In this document: positions 17,174 to 25,366 of the stretch, piece after piece
Numbering within the stretch: position 1 is the first letter of the stretch
Layout: each line of letters begins with the position of its first letter
NCBI RefSeq assembly: GCF_041276405.1
Contig: NZ_JBGGGT010000002.1
Span: forward strand, 124,001-188,000
From: Microvirga sp. TS319
GTDB lineage: Bacteria; Pseudomonadota; Alphaproteobacteria; Rhizobiales; Beijerinckiaceae
DNA: 64,000 nt
Direction: 5' to 3'
The notes under the pieces: generated by a model
Told to the model about the DNA's origin: nothing
The model's database searches: none
What the model saw: the letters and a program-made list of their open reading frames with translations, nothing else
Program-made: the position numbers and the translations under genes

Positions 17174-18811
17174 ATGACCAATTCCGCACTGTCCGATGTC
17201 CACATGCAGATCATGTGGAACCGCCTCATTTCGGTCGTCGAGGAACAGGCCGTCACCTTGATCCGCACGGCCTTCAGCACCAGCGTGCGCGAGTCGGGCG
17301 ATCTCTCGGCCGGCGTCTTCAACCGCGGCGGCAAGATGATCGCTCAGGCCGTCACCGGCACACCCGGCCATGTGAATGCGATGGCCGAGGCCGTGGGGCA
17401 TTTCATCAACGACATCGGCCCGGGCAACATCTTCGAGGGCGACGTCTATATCACGAACGATCCCTGGAAAGGGACCGGCCACCTGCTCGACATCACCATG
17501 GTGACGCCCTCGTTCCGCAACGGCCAGCTGATCGGCTTCTTCGCCTGCACGGCGCATGTGGTCGATGTCGGCGGCCGGGGCTTCGGCCCCGACGCCAACG
17601 AGGTGTACGAGGAAGGCATCTTCATTCCGATCATGAAGTTCGTGGAGCGCGGCGTCGTCAACCGCGATCTCGTCAACATCCTGCGCCACAACGTCCGGGA
17701 AGCGCATCAGGTCGTCGGAGACGTGTATTCCCTCGCGGCCTGCAACGAGATCGGACATCGCCGCCTGATGGACATGATGGACGAATTCCATCTGGAGGAC
17801 CTTGAGGCTCTCGCCGGCTTCGTGTTCGAGCGAAGCTATACGGCGACGATCGAGAAGATCGCGGCGCTGCCCCGGGGAGCCTACGACAACGTCATGCGGG
17901 TGGACGGCTACGGAAGCCCGATCGACATTGCCGTACGCATCGATGTCGCGGCAGATCATATCCTGGTCGATTTCGACGGAACCTCGGGTCCCAGCCCCCT
18001 CGGCATCAACGTGCCGATGATCTACTCCAAAGCCTATGCGTGCTACGGGCTCAAATGTTCGCTGGCACCGGAGATCCCGAACAATTACGGTTCGCTCCTG
18101 CCGTTCCAGGTGACCGCGCCCGAAGGTTGCATCCTGAACGCACGGCATCCCGCGCCGGTCGCGGTCCGTCACGTCCTGGGCCACTTCATTCCGGACGCCG
18201 TGCTGGGAGCCGTCCACAAGATGCTGCCTGGAAAGATCCCGGCCGAAGGATCGGGCGCACTCTGGAATCTCCATCTCAGCGCACGCCCGCTTCAGGGAGA
18301 CAGGGCGCCCGAGGATGGAGGGCAGCGAGCCGAAGTGCTGCTGTTCAACAGCGGAGGCGCGGGTGCGCGCCCGACCCTCGACGGGCTCAGCGCCACGGCT
18401 TTTCCGAGCGGCGTTCACACGATGTCGATCGAAGCGACCGAACATGTCGGTCCGGTCGTTTTCTGGCGAAAGGAGCTTCGCAACGGTTCAGGGGGAACGG
18501 GTCAGTACCGCGGCGGGCTGGGCCAGGTCGTCGAGATCGCCGCGACCGGAGGGCACGAGTTCTATTTCAACGCGATGTTCGACCGGATCGATCACCCTGC
18601 GCGGGGCCGTGCGGGGGGAGGGGACGGCGCCCCCGGCGCCGTGCTTCTGGACGACGGGACCCGGCTTGCGTCCAAGGGACGCCAACATGTGCCCTCAGGC
18701 CGGCGGCTCGTGCTGCAGCTTCCGGGCGGCGGCGGTTACGGTCCCGCGGAGAAGCGCAGTCCGGAGGCCGTCAAGCGAGACTTCGCATTCGACTACGTTC
18801 TCAACGATTGA
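17174..18811 (+). CDS. hyuB: Hydantoinase/oxoprolinase family protein, subunit B (HyuB)
   Basis: 545 residues, the usual length for HyuB. Recognisable are the SVRESGDLSAGVFN opening motif, TPGHVNAMAEAV, YITNDPWKGTGHLLDI and the closing glycine-rich RRLVLQLPGGGGYGPAEKR. It partners HyuA in the ATP-dependent amidohydrolase complex. GAGGAG precedes the ATG. An intercistronic hairpin follows before the aminotransferase gene. Confidence 0.92.
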   Translation: MTNSALSDVHMQIMWNRLISVVEEQAVTLIRTAFSTSVRESGDLSAGVFNRGGKMIAQAVTGTPGHVNAMAEAVGHFINDIGPGNIFEGDVYITNDPWKGTGHLLDITMVTPSFRNGQLIGFFACTAHVVDVGGRGFGPDANEVYEEGIFIPIMKFVERGVVNRDLVNILRHNVREAHQVVGDVYSLAACNEIGHRRLMDMMDEFHLEDLEALAGFVFERSYTATIEKIAALPRGAYDNVMRVDGYGSPIDIAVRIDVAADHILVDFDGTSGPSPLGINVPMIYSKAYACYGLKCSLAPEIPNNYGSLLPFQVTAPEGCILNARHPAPVAVRHVLGHFIPDAVLGAVHKMLPGKIPAEGSGALWNLHLSARPLQGDRAPEDGGQRAEVLLFNSGGAGARPTLDGLSATAFPSGVHTMSIEATEHVGPVVFWRKELRNGSGGTGQYRGGLGQVVEIAATGGHEFYFNAMFDRIDHPARGRAGGGDGAPGAVLLDDGTRLASKGRQHVPSGRRLVLQLPGGGGYGPAEKRSPEAVKRDFAFDYVLND

Positions 18812-18823
18812 ACCCGTATGCAT

Positions 18824-18873
18824 GAAGAGGATCCGGGACCGAGCGGGCCGTTGCCGCCGCCTGGATCCTCTTC
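18824..18873 (+). other. Intercistronic hairpin between hyuB and aminotransferase
   Basis: Perfect 11-base inverted repeat GAAGAGGATCC (18824-18834) and GGATCCTCTTC (18863-18873) with a GC-rich loop. No T run follows, so it is not a standard terminator; it could reduce or stabilise expression within the operon. It is unrelated in sequence to the dispersed repeats. Confidence 0.6.
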
Positions 18874-18890
18874 CTCATGGAGAAGGCAGG

Positions 18891-20093
18891 ATGAAGTACG
18901 AAGCCGACGTGATCAGGACGATCAAGGCCTCTCCGGCGATGGCGATCTCGATGAAGGCGAGGGCGATGACGGCAGCGGGAACCGATGTTGTCGATCTGAG
19001 TGTCGGCGAGCCCGATTTCGCCACGCCGCCCCACATCGTCGACGCGGCGATCGCAGCCATGCGCCGAGGGGAGACCCACTACACCGCCGCCGACGGCACG
19101 GCCGAATTCAAGGATGCCGTCATCGAGAAGTTCCGACGTGAGAACGGTCTCGATTTCGCGCGGAATCAGATCTCGGCGGGCAATGGCGCCAAGCAGATCA
19201 TCTTCAACGCGCTGATGGCGACGCTCGAGCCCGGCGACGAGGTTCTCGTTCCGACGCCGTACTGGGTTTCGTATACCGACATGGTCACGCTGCTGAGAGG
19301 CACGTTCAGGCTTCTCCCCTGCACGTATGAAGAGGGCTACAAACTGACGCCCGAGAAGCTCGATGCCGCGTTGAGCGAGAGCACCCGCTGGCTGTTGTTG
19401 AACGCACCGAACAATCCTTCTGGCGCCAGCTACACCCGCGCCGAAATGCGCGCTCTGGGGGATGTGATCGCCCGTTACCCGAATCTCCTGGTCCTGTCGG
19501 ACGAGATCTACGAGCAGATCACCTATGGGACGGATCCGTTCTGCTCCTTTCTCAGCGCATGCCCGGAACTCCGGGAGCGCGTCGTCATCGTCAACGGGGT
19601 CTCGAAAGCCTATGCCATGACTGGCTGGCGCATCGGCTTTGCCGCCGGGCCCGCGGATTTGATCTCCGCCATGGCGAAGATTCAGTCGCAGAGCACCTCC
19701 AACCCCTCTTCGATCTCGCAAGCGGCCGCTGTTGCCGCGCTCACGGGACCCCAGGACTTCGTGCGGGAAGCCCTCGCCGAATACAGGGCGCGCCGCGATC
19801 TCGTTCTCGATGGGTTGCAATCCATTCCAGGTCTGCGGCTGCGCGCACCGGACGGCGCCTTCTACGTCTTCCCCGAATGCGGCGCCCTGATCGACTCGAG
19901 ATCCGGAAGCGAAAGAGCCATTGAAGACGATGCTCGCCTCGCATCCCATCTTCTCCACGAGGCTCATGTGGCGGTCGTGCCGGGCGCAGCCTTCGGGGCG
20001 CAGCCCTGTCTGCGCATGTCGTTTGCGACGTCGCGGAACAATCTCGAGAAAGCCGTCGACCGGATCGGCCGGGCGCTCGCCCGCCTGGCTTGA
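18891..20093 (+). CDS. Class I PLP aminotransferase (aspartate aminotransferase-like, subgroup Ib)
   Basis: 400 residues. The family landmarks are DLSVGEPDFATPPHI, HYTAADGTAEFKDAV, NAPNNPSGASYTRAE, the VLSDEIYEQITY aspartate, the PLP lysine in NGVSKAYAMTGWRIGF, and the C-terminal LRMSFATS arginine. Subgroup Ib members transaminate aspartate, prephenate or related acids. Within this cluster it would remove the amino group released when HyuAB opens a cyclic amide. ATG 18891 follows GGAGAAGGCAGG. Substrate is inferred. Confidence 0.88.
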   Translation: MKYEADVIRTIKASPAMAISMKARAMTAAGTDVVDLSVGEPDFATPPHIVDAAIAAMRRGETHYTAADGTAEFKDAVIEKFRRENGLDFARNQISAGNGAKQIIFNALMATLEPGDEVLVPTPYWVSYTDMVTLLRGTFRLLPCTYEEGYKLTPEKLDAALSESTRWLLLNAPNNPSGASYTRAEMRALGDVIARYPNLLVLSDEIYEQITYGTDPFCSFLSACPELRERVVIVNGVSKAYAMTGWRIGFAAGPADLISAMAKIQSQSTSNPSSISQAAAVAALTGPQDFVREALAEYRARRDLVLDGLQSIPGLRLRAPDGAFYVFPECGALIDSRSGSERAIEDDARLASHLLHEAHVAVVPGAAFGAQPCLRMSFATSRNNLEKAVDRIGRALARLA

Positions 20094-20140
20094 AAGACCG
20101 GGTATTCCGCTGATGGAACGATCTTGTAGGGACGAGCGCC

Positions 20141-20611
20141 ATGAGTCCTGAAAAGCGTCTGACCGCGTTGGGTCTCACCCTGCCCGCGCTTCGACCCTCC
20201 GCGGGAGCCTATCTACCCTTCCGCTGGGCCGGAAATCTCCTCTTCGTCTCGGGCCGAGGCGCGACCCGGAGCGATGGGAGATTCATGACCGGACGCGTGG
20301 GCCTGGATGTCTCGGTCGATCAAGCGCGCCTGCATGCGCGCGATGCCGGACTGCAGCTTCTGGCGGCCGCAAAAGCCGCCCTGGGCGATCTGGAGAGGAT
20401 CGGCGCTGTGGTCAAGCTCACCGGGATGGTGAACGCCGTCGAGGGATTCACCGAGCATCCGGCGGTCATCGACGGCTGCTCGCAGTTGCTCGCCGATGTG
20501 CTGGGAGAGGCCGGGCGCCATGCCCGAACGTCCATGGGCGTCGCAAGTCTCCCTCACGGGATGAGCGTCGAGATCGAGACGATCCTGTGGGCAGACCGGC
20601 CGTCCGGCTGA
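20141..20611 (+). CDS. Rid-family (YjgF_like) enamine/imine deaminase
   Basis: 156 residues of the YjgF/chorismate-mutase-like branch (LPFRWAGNLLFVSGRGAT, VVKLTGMVNAVEGFTEHPAVIDGCS, ARTSMGVASLPHGMSVEIE). The conserved Arg of ARTSMGV matches the catalytic arginine region. Rid proteins hydrolyse reactive enamine/imine intermediates made by PLP enzymes or oxidases, which fits its place 47 bases after the aminotransferase. It is longer than canonical RidA (about 128 aa). Confidence 0.85.
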   Translation: MSPEKRLTALGLTLPALRPSAGAYLPFRWAGNLLFVSGRGATRSDGRFMTGRVGLDVSVDQARLHARDAGLQLLAAAKAALGDLERIGAVVKLTGMVNAVEGFTEHPAVIDGCSQLLADVLGEAGRHARTSMGVASLPHGMSVEIETILWADRPSG

Positions 20612-20632
20612 GACAGACCGGACAGGGCGCCT

Positions 20633-20722
20633 TAGAGCATCGAACGCGGGAAGTGGGAGCCGGCTTTGCGTCAAAAGATGTTCAAGATCATCGACTGACT
20701 GCATCGGGTGTGGTTCCGATGC
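20633..20722. repeat. Hairpin repeat (degenerate)
   Basis: Starts TAGAGCATCGAACGCGGGAAGTGG and closes TGCATCGGGTGTGG...CCGATGC. Same words as the other dispersed repeats but with more mismatches. It separates the Rid gene from the GntR promoter. Confidence 0.75.
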
Positions 20723-20832
20723 CGCAGGCCGCCTCCTGCGGCCCGGCATCGTAGGGCCTTGCCCATTCCCGCTCCGATTACCTTGGGAGATCGGGGTGGG
20801 GGACGCTCGATACCGTCGACTGGCGCGCTGTA

Positions 20833-20853
20833 CTCATATGTCATACATATGAG
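20833..20853. promoter_or_regulatory. Perfect palindrome before the GntR gene (autoregulatory operator candidate)
   Basis: CTCATATGT (20833-20841), 3-base spacer, ACATATGAG (20845-20853): a perfect 9-base inverted repeat, 42 bases ahead of the GntR start codon. FadR-type regulators usually bind such dyads in their own promoters. Confidence 0.6.
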
Positions 20854-20894
20854 CATCGATTGGAATGTAATCGCGTTCGAACAGGAATAGCCTC

Positions 20895-21605
20895 ATGCTA
20901 GGCAGAAAAGAGAGCCTTTCTTCGCAACTGACGAAAGAGCTCACGCAGAAAATCGAAGCGCACGTCTATGCGCCGGGCTCGCGGATTCCGACCGAGGCGG
21001 AACTCTGCCAGGAATATGGCGTCAGCCGGACGGTCGTGAGGGAGGCCATTGCCTCCTTACGTGCCGACGGTCTCGTGATCCCGCGCCAGGGCATTGGCGT
21101 TTTCGTCAGCGAAAGAACGAGACTTCTTCCCTTCGAGTTCGATGCGACATCAGAAGGGGCGCTCGCCGATATTCTCTCTATCCTGGAGCTTCGGCTGAGC
21201 GTTGAACTCGAAGCCGCGGCTCTTGCCGCGGAACGTCGCAATACCCGGCAGCTTCAGGCGATCAAAGCCCGCTTCAAGGATATCGCCAAAGAGATCAGCG
21301 ACGCCCAAGGAGACGGTGGCCGCAGCGACTTCGAGTTCCATCTGGCAATCGCCCGGGCGACGAACAATCCTTATTTCGAGAAGTTCCTGAGCTTCATCGG
21401 CCCGCAGATCATCCCGAGAATCAGGATGAGCAGCCTGCAGACGCAGCGGGTGTCGGATCAGGAATATCACGCGACGCTTCAAAAGGAACACGTCGCCATC
21501 GTGGAGGCTATCGCCGATCGGGACCCGAATGCTGCACGAGACGCGATGCGGGCCCACCTGTCTGGGAGCCTGGAACGTTACCGCGCGCAAAACCCGCGCA
21601 GCTGA
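20895..21605 (+). CDS. GntR-family transcriptional regulator, FadR/FCD subgroup
   Basis: 236 residues: winged helix at the N-terminus (GSRIPTEAELCQEYGVSRTVVREAIASLRADGLVIPRQGIGVFV) and an all-helical FCD effector domain containing the metal/ligand residues D...H in DFEFHLAIARATNNPYF and the later HVAIVEAIADRD. Such proteins repress catabolic operons until an acid effector binds. It sits between the HyuAB/aminotransferase operon and the TRAP genes and has palindromes in all three promoters, so it probably controls the whole island. Confidence 0.93.
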   Translation: MLGRKESLSSQLTKELTQKIEAHVYAPGSRIPTEAELCQEYGVSRTVVREAIASLRADGLVIPRQGIGVFVSERTRLLPFEFDATSEGALADILSILELRLSVELEAAALAAERRNTRQLQAIKARFKDIAKEISDAQGDGGRSDFEFHLAIARATNNPYFEKFLSFIGPQIIPRIRMSSLQTQRVSDQEYHATLQKEHVAIVEAIADRDPNAARDAMRAHLSGSLERYRAQNPRS

Positions 21606-21769
21606 CGAGAGCCGGCGACCTTTCGAAAGCCCGGAACTGCGATCGTCTTCGGATCAGGATGGCGTATGGAGCGATGCTCCGGCGCCTTGTCGCCGAATTC
21701 CTTCGAGCGCATGCGCGGGCAAGGCTTTCCGGAAGTCCTGTTGGTGTCGAATACGCCAGGCCGACGGCA

Positions 21770-21789
21770 GTTGACATATATGACAACTG
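21770..21789. promoter_or_regulatory. Near-perfect palindrome before dctP (operator candidate)
   Basis: AGTTG-N10-CAACT with inner CATATATG; 18 of 20 positions are self-complementary. It lies 115 bases upstream of dctP in the intergenic region after gntR and shares CATATG-like cores with the gntR palindrome. Confidence 0.5.
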
Positions 21790-21903
21790 ATGACAGGTTT
21801 TCATATCAGATGCCGTGCAGCGGTCGTTCTCAAGAGAAGAGACGAGACAGCGCAGCAAAGCTGCCCGAACTCGTCCGCCACTCCAGCGAACAGAGGGAAA
21901 ATC

Positions 21904-22893
21904 ATGTCATTCAAAGCCTATCTTGCCGCAGCGGCTCTTTCGGCAGCCGGTCTCGTCACAACAACCGCATCCTATGCCCAGACCGTCTGGACGATGGCTT
22001 CGGGATATCCGGAAAGCAGTTTCTTCACCAAGAACGTTCGGGAGTTCATCAAGGAGGTCGAGACCAAAAGCAGCGGAAAGCTGAAGATCGATCTGCGCCC
22101 GCATGACAGCCTGATCAAGCTCGATGCGATCAAGCGGGCGGTGCAGTCGGGACAGGTGCAGATCGGCGAGATCCGCATGGGCGTCTACGGCAATGAAGCC
22201 GCGATGTACAATCTCGACAACATTCCCGGCGTCGTGCCTACGTTCGACAAGTCGTACAAGCTGATGGAGTTTCAGAAGCCGTTCTACGACAAGCTCTTCG
22301 GCAAGAACGGCATGCGGGTCATCACCTATGTCGCCTGGCCCGGACAGGGATTCTTCACGAAGGAGCCCGTGACCTCGCTCGCCGACCTCAAGGGCCAGAA
22401 GCTGCGCATCTATTCCAAGCAGACCCAGATCATGGGCGAAAAGCTCGGACTGGAATCCTTGATCCTGCCGTTCGCTGAAGTGCCGCAGGCCTTCGCGACG
22501 GGCATGATCCATGCGCTGTGGACGAGCGCCCAGAGCGGAACCGACGTTCAGATTTGGGACTACGTGAAGAACTTCACCTATACCGGCACGATGCACAACA
22601 AGAACGCGATCATCGTCAACGAACGGGCCATGCGGGCACTTGATCCGGAGCTGCAGAAGATCGTCATGGATGCCGGTGCTGCAGCGACGGATCGCGGCTG
22701 GCAGATGGCCAAGGAAGCCAGCGCCGAGCGCGAACAGGTTCTGCGCGACCATGGCGTAACGATTGCTCAGGCTCCCAAAGATGTGCTCGATAAAATCGAC
22801 GAGATCGGCAAGGAGATGGTTCAGGACTGGCTGAAAGAAGCCAATGCGGAGGAGAGAGCCGTCTATGAGCAGTACCAGGCTGCACTGAAGTAA
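21904..22893 (+). CDS. dctP: TRAP transporter substrate-binding protein DctP
   Basis: 329 residues with a Sec signal peptide (AAALSAAGLVTTTASYAQ). The mature protein follows the DctP fold: TVWTMASGYPESSFFTKNVREF, HDSLIKLDAIKRAVQSGQVQIGEI and the carboxylate-binding Arg in LKGQKLRIYSKQTQIMGEKLG. It binds an organic acid in the periplasm and passes it to the DctQM membrane part. The start ATG 21904 follows GAGGGAAAATC. The ligand is unknown; context points to a cyclic amide or its keto-acid product. Confidence 0.93.
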   Translation: MSFKAYLAAAALSAAGLVTTTASYAQTVWTMASGYPESSFFTKNVREFIKEVETKSSGKLKIDLRPHDSLIKLDAIKRAVQSGQVQIGEIRMGVYGNEAAMYNLDNIPGVVPTFDKSYKLMEFQKPFYDKLFGKNGMRVITYVAWPGQGFFTKEPVTSLADLKGQKLRIYSKQTQIMGEKLGLESLILPFAEVPQAFATGMIHALWTSAQSGTDVQIWDYVKNFTYTGTMHNKNAIIVNERAMRALDPELQKIVMDAGAAATDRGWQMAKEASAEREQVLRDHGVTIAQAPKDVLDKIDEIGKEMVQDWLKEANAEERAVYEQYQAALK

Positions 22894-22936
22894 AGGGGCC
22901 TGAAGCCTTCGACCGGCCAAAAGGAGAACGCCGCTC

Positions 22937-23461
22937 ATGATCAGGCTCGTCCTGAACAAGCTCTATCTTTTCAGCGGTTACATCGCAGCGGTGTTTCTGG
23001 TTGGAATCGCGATCGCCATCATGACCCAGATCATCGGGCGCATGAAAGGCGTCACCGTCGATGCGACGGAGGCGGCGGGACTTTGCCTCGCCGCCGCCAC
23101 TTTCTTCGGTCTTGCCCATACCTTCGGCCATGGGGGACACGTGCGCATCACGGTCGTCATCGAGCGCCTGACCGGCGGTACCAGGCGCGCCGTCGAGATC
23201 TTCAACTGCCTGATCGCATCCTTGGCCGTGTGCTACCTGTCATGGAACGTCATCCTGCTCGCCGTGCAGTCATACGAGTTTCATGACGTGAGTCCCGGGC
23301 TCCTGGCGATGCCGTTTTGGATTCCCCAGGCAGGCATGGCATTCGGCGTGACCATGTTCGCGGTCGCGCTTCTCGACGAGCTGTTCTGGGTCATCGGTGG
23401 GCGAAAGCCTCGATACGACCATGTCGACGATCCGGCGCAAGACGACAGGCCCGTGGCTTAG
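22937..23461 (+). CDS. dctQ: TRAP transporter small permease DctQ
   Basis: 174 residues with four hydrophobic helices (LYLFSGYIAAVFLVGIAIAI first) and the DctQ loop FFGLAHTFGHGGHVRITVVIERL. It pairs with DctM and usually stabilises contact with DctP. Its TAG stop overlaps the AGGAGG ribosome site of dctM. Confidence 0.92.
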   Translation: MIRLVLNKLYLFSGYIAAVFLVGIAIAIMTQIIGRMKGVTVDATEAAGLCLAAATFFGLAHTFGHGGHVRITVVIERLTGGTRRAVEIFNCLIASLAVCYLSWNVILLAVQSYEFHDVSPGLLAMPFWIPQAGMAFGVTMFAVALLDELFWVIGGRKPRYDHVDDPAQDDRPVA

Positions 23462-23470
23462 GAGGAACCG

Positions 23471-24775
23471 ATGGATCAGACCATTCTTGCCTCTATCGTT
23501 CTCGTCGTCCTGACGTTCGGATTGCTGGCTTCCGGAGTTTGGGTCTCGGTGACGCTCCTCATCGTCGGCATGGCCGTCATGGAGCTATTCACGACCGCGC
23601 CCATGGGGTCTCTCATTGCGTCGACCTTGTGGGATTCCAGCTGGGGGTGGGCGCTGACGTCGCTGCCGCTCTTCGTATGGATGGGAGAGATCCTGTTCCG
23701 GACGAACCTGTCGTCGGACATGTTTCGCGGGCTGGCGCCCTGGCTGTCGCGCCTGCCCGGCGGATTGCTGCACGTGAACGTCATCGGATGCGGCATCATG
23801 GCGGCCGTTGCGGGCTCGTCGGCCGTGACCTGCGCCACGATCGGCCGCATGAGCGTCCCTGAGCTCACCCGGCGCGGTTACCCGCTGAATATGACGATCG
23901 GGACCCTTGCGGGATCGGGAACCCTGGGCCTTCTGATTCCGCCCTCGATCGTCATGATCGTCTATGGAGTGACCGCCGAGCAGTCGATCGGTCGGCTCTT
24001 CATTGCAGGCGTTCTTCCAGGGCTCGTTCTGATCCTTTTGTTCATGGGCTACACGGCGATCTGGAGCCTGCTGAACAAGGAGAAGCTCCCGCCGCCGGAG
24101 CCGCGCATCAGCCTTCTTGCGCGGATCAACAAGTCCCGGAGCCTCATCCCCGTTGCGCTGCTGATCGGATTGGTCGTCGGCTCCATCTATGGGGGAATTG
24201 CGACGCCGACGGAGGCTGCGATGTTCGGGGTCGTCGGCGCCCTGATCCTTGCGGCCTTCAGCAGAACGCTGACCTGGGCGAGCTTCATGGACAGCCTGAT
24301 GACGGCGGTCCGCACCTCGTGCATGATCTCGTTCATCATCGGATGCGCCGCCTGCCTCTCGATCGCCGTCGCGTTCGTCGATATTCCCCGAACGCTGGCA
24401 GCCTGGGTCGACGCGATGCAGCTCTCGCCCTATGTGCTTCTGGCGGTTCTGGCGGTCTTCATGCTGATCCTGGGATGCTTCCTCGAGGGCATTTCCATCA
24501 TCGTGCTGACGTCGTCGGTCATGCTGCCCATGGTGCAGAGTGCCGGCATCGATCTGATCTGGTTCGGAATCTTCATCGTCATCCTGATCGAAGCGGCGCA
24601 GATCACCCCGCCTGTCGGATTCAACCTGTTCGTCCTGCAGAGCATCACGGGCAAGAACATCATCACCGTCACCAAGGCGGCGACGCCGTACTTCTTCGTC
24701 CTGATGCTCCTGCTCGTGCTGATCACGATCTTCCCGTCGATCGTCCTCGTTCTACCGAGCTTCATGAGCGGGTAG
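23471..24775 (+). CDS. dctM: TRAP transporter large permease DctM
   Basis: 434 residues and about twelve transmembrane helices. Family marks include VAGSSAVTCATIGRMSVPELTRRGYP, AGSGTLGLLIPPSIVMIVYGV and the C-terminal ITPPVGFNLFVLQSITG. It is the sodium-coupled channel of the TRAP system. It begins nine bases after dctQ. Confidence 0.94.
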   Translation: MDQTILASIVLVVLTFGLLASGVWVSVTLLIVGMAVMELFTTAPMGSLIASTLWDSSWGWALTSLPLFVWMGEILFRTNLSSDMFRGLAPWLSRLPGGLLHVNVIGCGIMAAVAGSSAVTCATIGRMSVPELTRRGYPLNMTIGTLAGSGTLGLLIPPSIVMIVYGVTAEQSIGRLFIAGVLPGLVLILLFMGYTAIWSLLNKEKLPPPEPRISLLARINKSRSLIPVALLIGLVVGSIYGGIATPTEAAMFGVVGALILAAFSRTLTWASFMDSLMTAVRTSCMISFIIGCAACLSIAVAFVDIPRTLAAWVDAMQLSPYVLLAVLAVFMLILGCFLEGISIIVLTSSVMLPMVQSAGIDLIWFGIFIVILIEAAQITPPVGFNLFVLQSITGKNIITVTKAATPYFFVLMLLLVLITIFPSIVLVLPSFMSG

Positions 24776-24802
24776 CGACATCAGCTCCGTCGATGAACCG
24801 GC

Positions 24803-24833
24803 GAAGCCGCACCGGTCGCTCCGGCGTGGCTTC
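24803..24833 (+). terminator. Strong hairpin after dctM
   Basis: GAAGCC-GC-CCGG pairs with CCGG-GT-GGCTTC around a 5-base loop, 27 bases after the dctM stop. There is no clear T run, so it is a stem without the classic tail. A second short stem (AGCGCC/GGCGCT) is at 24955-24971. Confidence 0.4.
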
Positions 24834-25227
24834 GTCATGCCGGCGAGCCTCATGACATCGGTCCTGGAGGGGCTCACAACCCTGTCCGCGCACGGGGACG
24901 CTGCGCAGTCCTCGCACTCATCGCCATTTCTCAAGGTTCCGGTGTAAAAGAAGAGCGCCACGTGGGCGCTTTGAAGTGCACGACCGTAGGGGCAAAAGGC
25001 GGTCGATGGATTCAATTTATACGTATAATCGGAAAACTCGATTGATCCTTCGATCTACCTCTTCAGAGGTAGGACTCACTCTATTGTCGTACACCGAACG
25101 AATCAAATATCCCTATATCTGCCGTGGGGGCATGACGGTACAGGGCCGCTGACCAGAACCATCCAAGAGTTCCGGCGCGGCCCTTTTTTCTTGCGCGACG
25201 GTTCGTTGCACTTGGCTCGACTGACTG
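24834..25227. other. Intergenic region with an isolated intrinsic terminator (possible small RNA)
   Basis: No protein gene is supported in this region. At 25143-25189 GGGCCGC pairs with GCGGCCC across a 27-base loop followed by TTTTTT, a proper plus-strand terminator more than 360 bases downstream of dctM. The AT-rich stretch near 25010-25030 (TTTATACGTATAAT) could be a promoter -10 region. A short independent RNA from about 25035 to 25190 is possible. Confidence 0.4.
25143..25189 (+). terminator. Rho-independent terminator
   Basis: Stem GGGCCGC (25143-25149) with GCGGCCC (25177-25183), followed directly by six T residues. Confidence 0.6.
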
Positions 25228-25342
25228 GAGCATCGGACGTGAAAAGTGGCTTCCACTTTTGGGATCGATCCGATGCTCCCTTCTTTGAAAGTGCGCATCG
25301 TTTGAGTGAAAAACCGGGGCCACTTTTTCGCACGATGCGCTA
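25228..25342. repeat. 115-bp double-hairpin repeat
   Basis: Starts GGAGCATCGGACGTGAAAAG, first hairpin closes GATCCGATGCTC, second is GCGCATCGTTTGAG...CGCACGATGCGC. Very similar to the copies at 5103, 38199 and 49873. It lies just after the 3' end of the GGDEF gene. Confidence 0.9.
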
Positions 25343-25366
25343 TGAACGGCGACGGGGCGGGGCAAT

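Noticed and set aside
24752..25015. 87-codon minus-strand frame downstream of dctM
   Set aside because: Overlaps the dctM end, no ribosome site, no recognisable family, and it spans two hairpins.
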